Origin: Rothia dentocariosa ATCC 17931 | GTDB lineage: Bacteria > Actinomycetota > Actinomycetes > Actinomycetales > Micrococcaceae | Direction: 5' to 3' | Assembly: GCF_000164695.2 (NCBI RefSeq) | Contig: NC_014643.1 | Span: 682,001-746,000 of the forward strand | DNA: 64,000 nt | Shown: positions 33,898 through 41,892 of the stretch, in pieces | How the letters are laid out: each line of letters starts with the position of its first letter | How positions within the stretch are numbered: the stretch's first letter is position 1 | Notes under the pieces: model-generated | Told to the model about the DNA's origin: nothing | The model's input: the letters and a program-made list of their open reading frames with translations, nothing else | The model's database searches: none | Translations under genes and position numbers: made by a program

Positions 33898-33901
33898 CTA
33901 A
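33086..33901 (+). CDS. Putative RHS immunity membrane protein, type C (copy 2)
   Basis: 271 residues, identical to 23438-24271 over the first ~69 and from WGLWVCRVSYRE onward. The central block (about 70-108: LILILLMQVSFFDRVLSGG...) differs and is 6 residues shorter. Both versions keep hydrophobic character there, so the block is a membrane hairpin that has been exchanged or diversified. It ends at a strong terminator next to tRNA-Ser(CGA). It may give cross-protection against a variant toxin. Confidence 0.7.
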   Translation: MSSELIFGLFCLVFVVGTFWLSAVFEGRRREREQKTQQVVEETSDPRAVVRVLASVRLQASWFIKMLLWALLILILLMQVSFFDRVLSGGSPEIPVIWINFTFLVLGLPGAVWGLWVCRVSYREILPEKLMRVNNRGRKQVLHYWQIDSSYFTLLGDENGLFELTDTAGVVYRFKPHIEPCRYLGSQVAFRLDYGYWADPNNTQDAEILVQYIREKLWVQRLLEVPTVSGLAHDGVGQEYRPVGGPDFGPEFRIRQSVSGDFTWAKNFVLT

Positions 33902-33936
33902 GCCTATAGCTTTCTATACACAAGGTGCACAGCAGA

Positions 33937-33977
33937 AAACCCGTCGGGTCTTAAGAATTTTAAGACCCGACGGGTTT
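33937..33977. terminator. Bidirectional terminator at the right end of the RHS island
   Basis: 18-bp perfect arms (33937-33954 and 33960-33977; AAACCCGTCGGGTCTTAA and inverse) with a 5-nt loop, between the type C gene and tRNA-Ser(CGA). Confidence 0.88.
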
Positions 33978-33984
33978 AGCTATG

Positions 33985-34071
33985 CGGTGGTGGAGGGATT
34001 TGAACCCTCGTTGGCTGTTACACCAAACATCATTTCGAGTGATGCACCTTCGGCCGCTCGGACACACCACC
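33985..34071 (-). tRNA. tRNA-Ser (CGA)
   Basis: Minus strand: acceptor GGTGGTG/CACCACC, anticodon loop CTCGAAA (CGA), class II variable arm, T-arm GAGGGTTCAAATCCCTC. CCA not encoded. Confidence 0.93.
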
Positions 34072-34296
34072 AATAGGATATGATTCTACCGCATCCGCCC
34101 CAAGGGGGCAAAAACTCCACCCCCTCGCTCGGTTCCATCCAAGGTGTTGGGGACGCCCCTCAAATCCTTAGCGACAAGCGCGTTATACCGCTTATTCTGC
34201 CTGAGGATCTTAGTTCCTCACCCAGGGGGTTAGCCTTCAGTCAAGAGCGAACCCATAGCGGCTGTGCACCCCAATATCGCCTGAAAGCCGCATCCG

Positions 34297-34947
34297 TCAG
34301 TGCCGAATATAGCCGTCAAATACCAGCATGACCGCACGGGTGGAGTCCTCGATGCTACGCTGCACCCCGTGTATCTCCCGGTCCATCGCCAGCATAAAAG
34401 TAGCACCAAAAATAGAAAGCGCCAACGCACGTGTATCCTGGGCGGTATCGATCGTGTAGCGGCTGCGCAGGGCGCGTACCTGCGACTCTATGAAATCCAG
34501 GATTTCTTGGCGGTTGTCCACCATTGAGTCGGTCCAGGCGTCCAGCCCCTTCCACACTTCGCTCACCCAGAGCCTGGTGAACCCTCGGTGTTCGTGCAGA
34601 TAGGTGAGCGCCGTGGAGATGCTTTTGCGCAGCCCTTCGCGCGGGTCGCTCTGAGCGACGGAAGCTTCGCTCATGCTCTCCACGAGCAGGTGCGTGCCGT
34701 ATTGCAGAAGCCGGTCAATCATGGTTTTCTTCGACCCGAAGTTGTAGTACACGGTGCCTTTGGAGACCCCGGCGCGTTGGGCGACCTCTTCAATGCTCAC
34801 GTGGGCGCTTCCCCGATGCTCCATGATCTCCATCGTGGCGGTGAAGAGTTTGCGTTGGGTTTTGCCGGTGCGGCCCGGTCGGCGTGCGGGGTTCGGCGTA
34901 TCGGGCATGGGGATGGTTCCCTTCGTGGCGGTTGCTGTTCTCTCCAT
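34297..34947 (-). CDS. TetR-family regulator of the YhgE/ABC operon
   Basis: 216 residues. The helix-turn-helix is VSIEEVAQRAGVSKGTVYYNFGSKKTM (in two parts, about 50-76). The C-terminal domain is a helical ligand-binding region. Met13 at 34911 (AAGGG upstream) is an equally good start. It lies 9 bp after the permease gene and ends a three-gene operon (ABC-like protein, permease, TetR), so it probably senses the transported compound and represses the operon. Confidence 0.87.
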   Translation of the reverse strand: MERTATATKGTIPMPDTPNPARRPGRTGKTQRKLFTATMEIMEHRGSAHVSIEEVAQRAGVSKGTVYYNFGSKKTMIDRLLQYGTHLLVESMSEASVAQSDPREGLRKSISTALTYLHEHRGFTRLWVSEVWKGLDAWTDSMVDNRQEILDFIESQVRALRSRYTIDTAQDTRALALSIFGATFMLAMDREIHGVQRSIEDSTRAVMLVFDGYIRH

Positions 34948-34956
34948 ACTAAGGCC

Positions 34957-37521
34957 CTACACCGTGATTTCGGGGATTAGTTTTTTCAGGGACCAGATGC
35001 GGTCACGGCGGGTTCCCAGGTACCCCAGCACCAGACCGACGGCACCCCACAGCAGCAGGTACATCATGATCGGCATCAGGCTGGATTCGTTGATGCCGTA
35101 GCTGAGCCTGCGCATACCGGTGACGGCGTAGCCCATGGGGAAGAAGTCGTGCATCCACCTCATGGCGTGCGGCAGGGTTTCGTAGGGCATGGTGCCGCCC
35201 GCCGTGATGAGCTGCAGGATCATAATAATCAGGGCTATGAGCTTGCCGGGCGAGCCGAAGAACACCACCACGCCGTGAATGAACAGAGTGAAGATCGTTG
35301 CAACGAAGCAGAGGAAGAGGAAGGCAAGCCACGGATGCGCCATCTGGAATCCGAGCCCGAATTTCACTGCCGCGAACATGAGTACTGCCTGGGCGATACC
35401 GATCAGTCCGAACGGCAGCCAGCTTCCTAGGATGATGCGCGCCGTCGGTGCCTTTGAGGCCAGTGCACGGTTGTTGAGCGGGCGCAGGGTTTGCACGAGC
35501 ATCAGGCCGCCGATCCACAGGGCTAGGCACATGAAGAACGGTCCCATACCTTCGCCGTAATTACGTCCGTTGGCTAGGGAACTGTGTTCGAGGTCCACGG
35601 GTGAGGACATGACGGAGGCTACGTCTTTTTGCTGTTCTTCGTTCAGGTTGGGGATTTGGCGGGTGCCGTTTTGCAGTCCGGTGGAGAGCTGCCCGGTTCC
35701 GTCTTTGAGCTGTCCCGTGCCGTCGGCGATTTGGCCGGTGCTGCTGTTGAGTTTTCCGGTGCCGTCAGCCAGCTGAGATGATCCGTCCTGCAGCGTGGTT
35801 GCGCCCTCGTGCAGTTTGTTTTGGCCGTCTAAGGCTTCTTTTTCGCCATCGGCAAGCTGCTGTGCGCCGTTGTGCAGGTTTCCGGTACCGTTTTTGAGTT
35901 CGCCGGTGCCGTCGGCCAGTTGGGCTGCTCCGTTATTGAGGGTGGAGGCACCATCGGCAACTTTCCCGGTGCCGTCAGCGAGTTTAGCTGAACCGTCCGC
36001 TAGGGTGGTTGCCCCGGAATCGAGTTTGGTGATGCCGTCGCGCAGTGTTCCGGCACCCTGCGCTACCGCCGTGGCGCCGGAATCGAGCTTATCCACCCCG
36101 TCAATCAGGGTACTGAGTTTTTGCGCTGCAGCGGATTCCCCGGTGGCCACGCAGTTGTCGTTTTTGAGGGTTTGCAGCTTCGCCAACACATCTGAACCGG
36201 CTTGTCCGTGCTGCGCCAGATGGTTTTTGAGTACCTGATCGTTCGCTGATGCTACAGCCGATTTCGTCTGTTCGGAGTTGATGTTGGCGACGATCGCGTC
36301 GGCGGTTTCCTGGCTGATGGAGCCGGATTCGACGAGAGGCGCTAGTTTCTGCCGGGTATCTTCGGCAACCTTAGACACCACCGTATTTGACAGATCTGTG
36401 CCAAAATCCCCGCTTGGGGCGGAGGTGTCGATCGAGTTCAGGTTTTGGCACATGGCGGTGAGCGTTCCGGGAAGTTGACGCACCCCGTCCTGATCCAGTG
36501 CATTCTTGAGCGAATGCGTTCCGTCGGCGACCTGCTGGGCACCTTGGGCGAGGTCGTTCGCGCCTTTCTTAAGGCTGCCGGTGCCGTTTGCGAGGGCTGC
36601 GGAGCCATCCGCCAGCTGGGAAGCGCCGTTATGCGCGTCAGAGGCACCGTTGGCCAGGGTTGATGATCCGTCCGCGAGCTTGATGGCACCGTCATTGACT
36701 TTTCCGGCACCCTGGTTGAGGGTGCCTGCGCCGTCAGCCAACTGGGACGAACCGTCGGCGAGCTTATTTTGCCCTTCGATGAGCCTGCTGGAACCATCCA
36801 CCAGCTGCTCAGACCCGTCCGCGAGCTTGACGGCACCATCGTTGAGGGTTCCGGTTCCGTCAGCGAGTTGGGTCATCGCATCGGAAAGTTTGACGGTGTT
36901 CGCGTTGATTTTGTCGGCGCCGTCGGCTGCCTCATTCATTTTGCCGTGAATGGTCGTGAAGCTTGCCAGCAGAGTGTTCGCCGTCTTATCCCCCACCTTG
37001 GAGGCCACGGAATCCCGCACGGCTGTTCCCGCCTTCGTCACGATGTTGGTGAGCACATAGTTATTGGCGTCGTTCGTGATGATTTCCAGCCCGGCGGCCT
37101 GCGGGTTAATGGGACCGGTGTTGCCTTTCTCATCAGGTTTGAACGAGCCGGTACTCACGAGCCTGGCCGAGAAGTCTTTCGGAATCACGAGCGCAAAATC
37201 ATAGGTCCCGTCGCTCACGCCTTGGACGGCCTTATCACGGGTCTCAACGCTCTTCCAGTCGAAGGTTCCCGCATCCAGCAGGCTCTTTTTGACATCCGCA
37301 CCGGTGTTTAGATCGTTGCCGGAGGCATCTTTCGCACCCTCGTCTTCCACCACGAGTGCGCCCACAATACCGTTCACATTCCCGTAAGCATCCCAGTTGC
37401 CGTACAGGTACAGTGAACCGTACAGTAGCGGAATACACGACATAGCAAGAAGCACCAGTACCGGAAGCACCCCGGAGGTTAGACGCTTAAGTTCGACGAG
37501 CGCAACACGAAATACACTCAC
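34957..37521 (-). CDS. YhgE/Pip-family ABC-2-type permease with long heptad-like repeat region
   Basis: 854 residues from a GTG. N-terminal helix (about 15-40), an extracellular YhgE/Pip domain (about 45-200), then two long tracts of ~7-residue repeats of the form L-A-D-G-(S/T)-x-(Q/K/T) (about 220-345 and 470-640), and five to six C-terminal helices (about 665-845, ABC-2-like). YhgE/Pip proteins include the phage infection protein of lactococci; in actinobacteria they pair with ABC ATPases and are linked to lipid or siderophore/drug export. The repeats probably form an extracellular coiled or solenoid stalk. The gene starts 2 nt after the ABC-like stop. Confidence 0.9.
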   Translation of the reverse strand: MSVFRVALVELKRLTSGVLPVLVLLAMSCIPLLYGSLYLYGNWDAYGNVNGIVGALVVEDEGAKDASGNDLNTGADVKKSLLDAGTFDWKSVETRDKAVQGVSDGTYDFALVIPKDFSARLVSTGSFKPDEKGNTGPINPQAAGLEIITNDANNYVLTNIVTKAGTAVRDSVASKVGDKTANTLLASFTTIHGKMNEAADGADKINANTVKLSDAMTQLADGTGTLNDGAVKLADGSEQLVDGSSRLIEGQNKLADGSSQLADGAGTLNQGAGKVNDGAIKLADGSSTLANGASDAHNGASQLADGSAALANGTGSLKKGANDLAQGAQQVADGTHSLKNALDQDGVRQLPGTLTAMCQNLNSIDTSAPSGDFGTDLSNTVVSKVAEDTRQKLAPLVESGSISQETADAIVANINSEQTKSAVASANDQVLKNHLAQHGQAGSDVLAKLQTLKNDNCVATGESAAAQKLSTLIDGVDKLDSGATAVAQGAGTLRDGITKLDSGATTLADGSAKLADGTGKVADGASTLNNGAAQLADGTGELKNGTGNLHNGAQQLADGEKEALDGQNKLHEGATTLQDGSSQLADGTGKLNSSTGQIADGTGQLKDGTGQLSTGLQNGTRQIPNLNEEQQKDVASVMSSPVDLEHSSLANGRNYGEGMGPFFMCLALWIGGLMLVQTLRPLNNRALASKAPTARIILGSWLPFGLIGIAQAVLMFAAVKFGLGFQMAHPWLAFLFLCFVATIFTLFIHGVVVFFGSPGKLIALIIMILQLITAGGTMPYETLPHAMRWMHDFFPMGYAVTGMRRLSYGINESSLMPIMMYLLLWGAVGLVLGYLGTRRDRIWSLKKLIPEITV

Positions 37522-37523
37522 AA

Positions 37524-38447
37524 TTACTGTTCCTTCTCTGCTGGGTTCTTCGGGTTTGATAATTCTTCGAGCTGTTCTTCGTGGTCTTCGAGGAGAGGCT
37601 CGGATACTTCGGATGCGTTCGCCGCCGAGTCTTCCTGCGGTGACCGAACGGTCTGTACCTTCTCGTCCGGATCTTCGCCCTCTAGCGTCTCGCGGTCGTT
37701 CGGGTCACCGTGATCGTCGTTGTAGTCGCCGCCGAGCAGGTCATCCAGGGACGATTCGGTTTCCTCCCGCGCGACGGTAAGGCGGATACTCTCGCGCGCA
37801 TCCTGCGGGGTTTCTTCAAGGTCTTCGTGGGCGTCACCAACCACGGCAGTTTTGCCGTCCCAGCTTTCGGAAATATGCGGAACTACGGCGATCACGGCAC
37901 GCGGATCGTCTTCGTTTTCGGCGAGTTCCTGCAGATACGGCAGCCACATGCGGGTGTGGTCCAGATGCCGTGAGGGAGTATCAAATACCAGAAGATCGGA
38001 GCGGGTATGCGCCGCTAACGCGCTCATCAGACGGATGTTCTGCTCACCTGTAAGCTGTTCGGTCCAGAGCCTGTCGAGCTCGCCTAAATCATTCTGCTCC
38101 AGCCAGTGACTCGCCCGGGGCCGACCAAAGAATGGCAGAGAGTACGAGAGCATTTCGGAGACGTAATCATGCACGCGCATATGCACTTCGGGGGCGGTAA
38201 CTTCTGGGGAATCAATAATGTCAGAGATACTGCGCAGGTGGTGCAAACTGACGGGACTTCGGTGATCCCAGCTGAGGGTTCCGCCGCTGAGCTTCAGCCG
38301 CCCGGTAAGGGCTAAGCTCAGGGAAGTGCGTTCAATCTGGCTGTCGGCCTGTATCAGGATGACTTCGCCGCGTTCCACCGTGAAGCTGGTACGGCCGAAG
38401 AGTGCCTTATGGCGGCCCCGAGCCCAAATATCGTCTGCGGTTAACAT
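37524..38447 (-). CDS. ABC-ATPase-like protein with degenerate Walker A
   Basis: The ATG at 38447 follows AAAGG; the frame is open to 38561. 307 residues. The fold follows an ABC ATPase: FTVERGEVILI, then QADSQIERTS (33-42) where GxxGxGKS/T is expected, LTGEQ (132-136) for the LSGGQ signature, and LLVFDTPSRHLD (152-163) for Walker B/D-loop, with Thr replacing the catalytic Glu. The P-loop Lys is absent, so ATP hydrolysis is doubtful. The last ~100 residues are an acidic disordered tail. It is the partner of the YhgE-type permease downstream. Possibly a regulatory pseudo-ATPase. Confidence 0.8.
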   Translation of the reverse strand: MLTADDIWARGRHKALFGRTSFTVERGEVILIQADSQIERTSLSLALTGRLKLSGGTLSWDHRSPVSLHHLRSISDIIDSPEVTAPEVHMRVHDYVSEMLSYSLPFFGRPRASHWLEQNDLGELDRLWTEQLTGEQNIRLMSALAAHTRSDLLVFDTPSRHLDHTRMWLPYLQELAENEDDPRAVIAVVPHISESWDGKTAVVGDAHEDLEETPQDARESIRLTVAREETESSLDDLLGGDYNDDHGDPNDRETLEGEDPDEKVQTVRSPQEDSAANASEVSEPLLEDHEEQLEELSNPKNPAEKEQ

Positions 38448-38815
38448 GTGTGCTGAACCTTTAAATGAATACGTGTCAGGATTCTTGGCGCGTCTCCACG
38501 TTATGTGGCACGCAGGACCCTGAATTACCTCATCTATCGTAGATCCGCAGAAACAGTGCACATGACCATTTTTTGACGATTTCCGATATTATTTTTGAAA
38601 TTTATGGATTATTTTTCAAAGAAAAAGCGATTTTCGTTCAAATAAGGGGGGGGGAGGAAGTCGTACCGGTCCCTTTCGCTTCCCCCCCTATCGTCCTCCT
38701 TAGTCTTCTCCGACCAAAAGGCTCGTGATGTGAATAAAACGTTGGAAACCGCTTGATTACATCGCGAGACTTTTATGAGGGCAGACAAGGAATTTAGGCA
38801 AAAATACCCAGCAGC
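38448..38815. other. Intergenic region with a G9 tract and hairpin
   Basis: 368 bp upstream of the ABC-like operon and downstream of tadA. G9 at 38646-38654 and C7 at 38682-38688 form an imperfect G/C-rich hairpin around TCGTACCGGTCCC; its left side is AT-rich. It may be the tadA terminator or a slippage-prone element ahead of the operon. Confidence 0.5.
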
Positions 38816-39346
38816 TTAGGCCCCTTGCTGTGGGCGGCGGACTTCAAAAAATGTGCGCATCAGCTCGGCACATTCCTCACGCAGCACCCCGGCGTAAACC
38901 TGCACATCAAGCCCTAAACGACGGTCACGGAGCACATCATATTGACTCCCTACCGCACCCGTTTTTTCTTCCCAAGCACCCATCACCACCGTGGGTATGC
39001 GCGCCATCAGAATCGCCCCGGCGCACATGAGGCATGGTTCAACGGTCACCACGAGCGTGCACTCTTCCAAACGCCAGGTCTTAAGATGCTGTGCCGCCTG
39101 GCGAATCGCGTGGATCTCAGCGTGCCCGGTGGGGTCATGATCGTGTTCACGGCTATTGTGCCCCGAGCCAATAATTTCGCCTTCGGCATTTACCACCACT
39201 GCGCCGATAGGTATCTCACCGGCGCATGCTGCGCGCTTGCCTTCGTCGAGAGCCAGGCGCATCCAGCGTTCATGCTCAGCCAATGTCGCAATGGTACTGA
39301 GGGCTTCGCCGTCACCAGCATGAACACCACTATTGTTATATTCCAT
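38816..39346 (-). CDS. tadA: tRNA-specific adenosine deaminase
   Basis: 176 residues. It converts A34 to inosine in tRNA-Arg(ACG). The zinc deaminase signature is complete: HAE (about 76-78, with the catalytic Glu) and PCLMC (104-108), plus PIGAVVV and the C-terminal FFEVRR. The ATG at 39346 is needed to keep the first helix (EHERWMRLALDE), although it has only a weak ribosome site and a TTGACA lies unusually close upstream. Confidence 0.93.
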   Translation of the reverse strand: MEYNNSGVHAGDGEALSTIATLAEHERWMRLALDEGKRAACAGEIPIGAVVVNAEGEIIGSGHNSREHDHDPTGHAEIHAIRQAAQHLKTWRLEECTLVVTVEPCLMCAGAILMARIPTVVMGAWEEKTGAVGSQYDVLRDRRLGLDVQVYAGVLREECAELMRTFFEVRRPQQGA

Positions 39347-39400
39347 ATCGCCTATATGTCCTTGTCAAAAGCTATATATTCCTCATGAGAAATACAATTC

Positions 39401-41533
39401 TCAGTGTGTCACACCCAATGCGAAGGGGTATACGGCGGATGCTCCGCTCACCCGCAGCCGCTGCGCCAACACGGTGATGCTCCAGCGCGAATCCACAATA
39501 TCGCTCACTAAAAGCACAGGTCCCGGATGCTCACGCAGCCTCTCAATTACCTCAGGCGGAATCTGGTAGGAACGCATGACATCGGCGCATCGGAAAACAC
39601 TGTTACCGCCGAAGAAACGCGGTTCGGCGGCCAGCTCAGCCTCGCCCAAATACACGAGTTTACCGACATGGGCCAGCCCCTCCCCCAACGAGCGCGCTAA
39701 CGTGGGACGCACCGGAGACGGTACCGTAAGTACGGTTTCGGGACGGCCGGTTTCGCCCCAGTCCCATGCCGCAAGAACCCGCACGCAGGCCTGCCCGAGG
39801 GCTTGGGGAACGGGCGTATCGAGAGGTTCTCCGGATTCGTCGGTCGCCAAAAGTTCACGCACACGGCTGCCCCACCCCACATCGCTGAGGCGTGCCAGCG
39901 CGTAACCCGGTTCGGCGCGCTCCGACAACGGAATCTTACCCTTCGGCGCGTTCTCTCCCGCGAGCTCCTGTAGCCCGGTAGGCCACATGCCGCGCGGGGC
40001 TATTTCTACGCCAACCGCGTTGAGGGTTCCTTGAGCCTGCTGCACGGCGCGCTCAGAGACCTGTTCGGGATACCAGGGGCCCGCGCACCTATCGCATTTT
40101 CCGCACGGAGCCGCCGTGGTATCGTCCAGCTCGCGTGCCAGAAAGACCATGCGGCACCCTTCGGTACTTTCGTAGGCGAGCATGGCCTCTTGCTCTCGAA
40201 CGCGCGCCTGCGCCACGGCACGGTATCGCGGCGCATCGTAGCTCCAGGGAGTACCGGTGGAGTACCAGCGTGAGCCGATCTTGCGCACCGCATCCTCAAC
40301 ATCGAGTACTTTGAGCAGAAGCTCTAAGGTGCTTCGGCGTAACTGTACACGTGCCTCCAGCGCGGGTATAGAAAGCCCATCGGGCTCATCCGCCAGCGCC
40401 TCACACACGGCGTAGGCGTTCTGTTCGTTGGGCATGGATGCGGTCGCAAAGTACTCCCAGATCGCGCGGTCTTCGCGCCCCGGCAGCAGAAGTACATCCG
40501 CATGGTCGGTGCCGCGACCGGCACGGCCTACCTGCTGGTAGTAGCTCACCGCCGAAGAAGGTGCCCCAAGATGCACCACAAACCCCAGATCCGGTTTGTC
40601 GAATCCCATACCGAGGGCACTCGTGGCAACAAGCGCCTTAACCCGGTTGGTTTTGAGGGCTTCTTCGGCTTCGCGGCGTTCATCGGGATCGGTTTTTCCG
40701 GTGTACGCAAGAACCTTGTGCCCGGCGGTTTGCAGCAGCCGGGAGGTGTCTTCGGCGGCGGATACTGTCAGGGTATAGATAATTCCTGAGCCCGGCAGCG
40801 TATCAAGGTGTTCAACCAGCCAGCCTAGACGCTGCGCTTCGTCGGGCAGCTGCAGCACGCCCAGCCTTAGCGAATCGCGGGTGAGCGAACCGCGTAGCAC
40901 CACAACATCCTCGGGGTTGGCGCCTGCGGCAAGCTGTTCGGCAATATCGCGGCTTACACGTTCGTTCGCGGTTGCGGTCGTCGCGAGTACGGGAACGTTC
41001 GTATCGAGCTCACGAATAAGTGCCCCGATGCGCCGGTAATCGGGGCGAAAGTCGTGCCCCCAATCGGAGATACAGTGCGCTTCATCAACCACCAGAAGAC
41101 CGAGCCGCGGTTGAAGATAAGGCATCCACTCTTCACGAAATGCGGGGTTATTGAGTCGTTCGGGTCCAATGAGGAGAACGTCCAGATCGTTTGCATCAAG
41201 GCGGGCGCGTATTGCCTCCCATTCGGTCACGTTAGCGGAGTTCACCGTAGCGGCACGAACCCCGGCGCGTTCGGCTGCCTGCACCTGGTCGCGCATGAGC
41301 GAAAGCAGCGGGGAGATAATAAGGGCAACCCCGGAACCTTGGGCACGCATCAGAAGCGCCGAAATAAAATACACGGCAGATTTTCCCCAGCCTGTACGCT
41401 GTACCACGAGGGTGCGGCGGCGGTCGGTGACAAGCGCCTCGATAGCCTCGAACTGCCCGGGGTGAAAGCTCGCATTCGGGCTTGCGGTGAGCTTTCTGAG
41501 CAGGGCTTGGGCGTTTTCATGGAGTGTTGGCAT
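39401..41533 (-). CDS. RecQ-family DNA helicase with PRTase-like C-terminus
   Basis: The ATG at 41533 follows AAAGGAA; the frame is open to 41611. 710 residues. Helicase motifs: RTGWGKSAV (about 46-54), DEAHCISDWGHDFRPDYRR (from about 149), TATAN and the QQVGRAGRG motif VI. A zinc-binding Cys set (CGKCDRC, about 474) follows. The C-terminal ~110 residues contain VLLVSDIVDSRWS (about 671), resembling a phosphoribosyltransferase PRPP loop, in place of an HRDC domain. It unwinds DNA 3'-5' in repair. The PRTase-like tail is typical of an actinobacterial subgroup; its role is unknown. Confidence 0.9.
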   Translation of the reverse strand: MPTLHENAQALLRKLTASPNASFHPGQFEAIEALVTDRRRTLVVQRTGWGKSAVYFISALLMRAQGSGVALIISPLLSLMRDQVQAAERAGVRAATVNSANVTEWEAIRARLDANDLDVLLIGPERLNNPAFREEWMPYLQPRLGLLVVDEAHCISDWGHDFRPDYRRIGALIRELDTNVPVLATTATANERVSRDIAEQLAAGANPEDVVVLRGSLTRDSLRLGVLQLPDEAQRLGWLVEHLDTLPGSGIIYTLTVSAAEDTSRLLQTAGHKVLAYTGKTDPDERREAEEALKTNRVKALVATSALGMGFDKPDLGFVVHLGAPSSAVSYYQQVGRAGRGTDHADVLLLPGREDRAIWEYFATASMPNEQNAYAVCEALADEPDGLSIPALEARVQLRRSTLELLLKVLDVEDAVRKIGSRWYSTGTPWSYDAPRYRAVAQARVREQEAMLAYESTEGCRMVFLARELDDTTAAPCGKCDRCAGPWYPEQVSERAVQQAQGTLNAVGVEIAPRGMWPTGLQELAGENAPKGKIPLSERAEPGYALARLSDVGWGSRVRELLATDESGEPLDTPVPQALGQACVRVLAAWDWGETGRPETVLTVPSPVRPTLARSLGEGLAHVGKLVYLGEAELAAEPRFFGGNSVFRCADVMRSYQIPPEVIERLREHPGPVLLVSDIVDSRWSITVLAQRLRVSGASAVYPFALGVTH

Positions 41534-41892
41534 GGGGTTCCTTTGTGAGGGGTTTCTCCCATCATGGCAGATTTCAAGGCTCCGCACATGCTGTACGGTT
41601 ACCTCGTGCATGCAGGTTTGGGAATACTATAACGGTCACGGAATATATGGGTACTGACTTCACTATCCTTTATATTCTTCATCGGGCATAGACGCCATGA
41701 TTCTATCAGTTAGCCAAGCTCATGAGGCAGGTTCACACTCTTAATCGTTTCTCACAAAGAATCCCGGTAGAATATTGCGAGACACTTCATAGCTTCCACA
41801 TATTTTTGCCTTAGTGGTCTCTCAGGCAGACCGCATAGGATTGTGTGCAAGCACCGCGCGTGCCTTGTGTTCGACTATTTCAGGATTTTTCT
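41534..41892. other. Divergent promoter region between recQ-like gene and dedA
   Basis: 359 bp, AT-rich, with TAGAAT and TATTCC-like hexamers but no gene or strong hairpin that I can support. Confidence 0.35.

Noticed and set aside
35600..36860. CRISPR array or tandem-repeat element
   Set aside because: The 21-bp-periodic DNA repeats encode the L-A-D-G heptads of the YhgE/Pip protein; there are no spacers.
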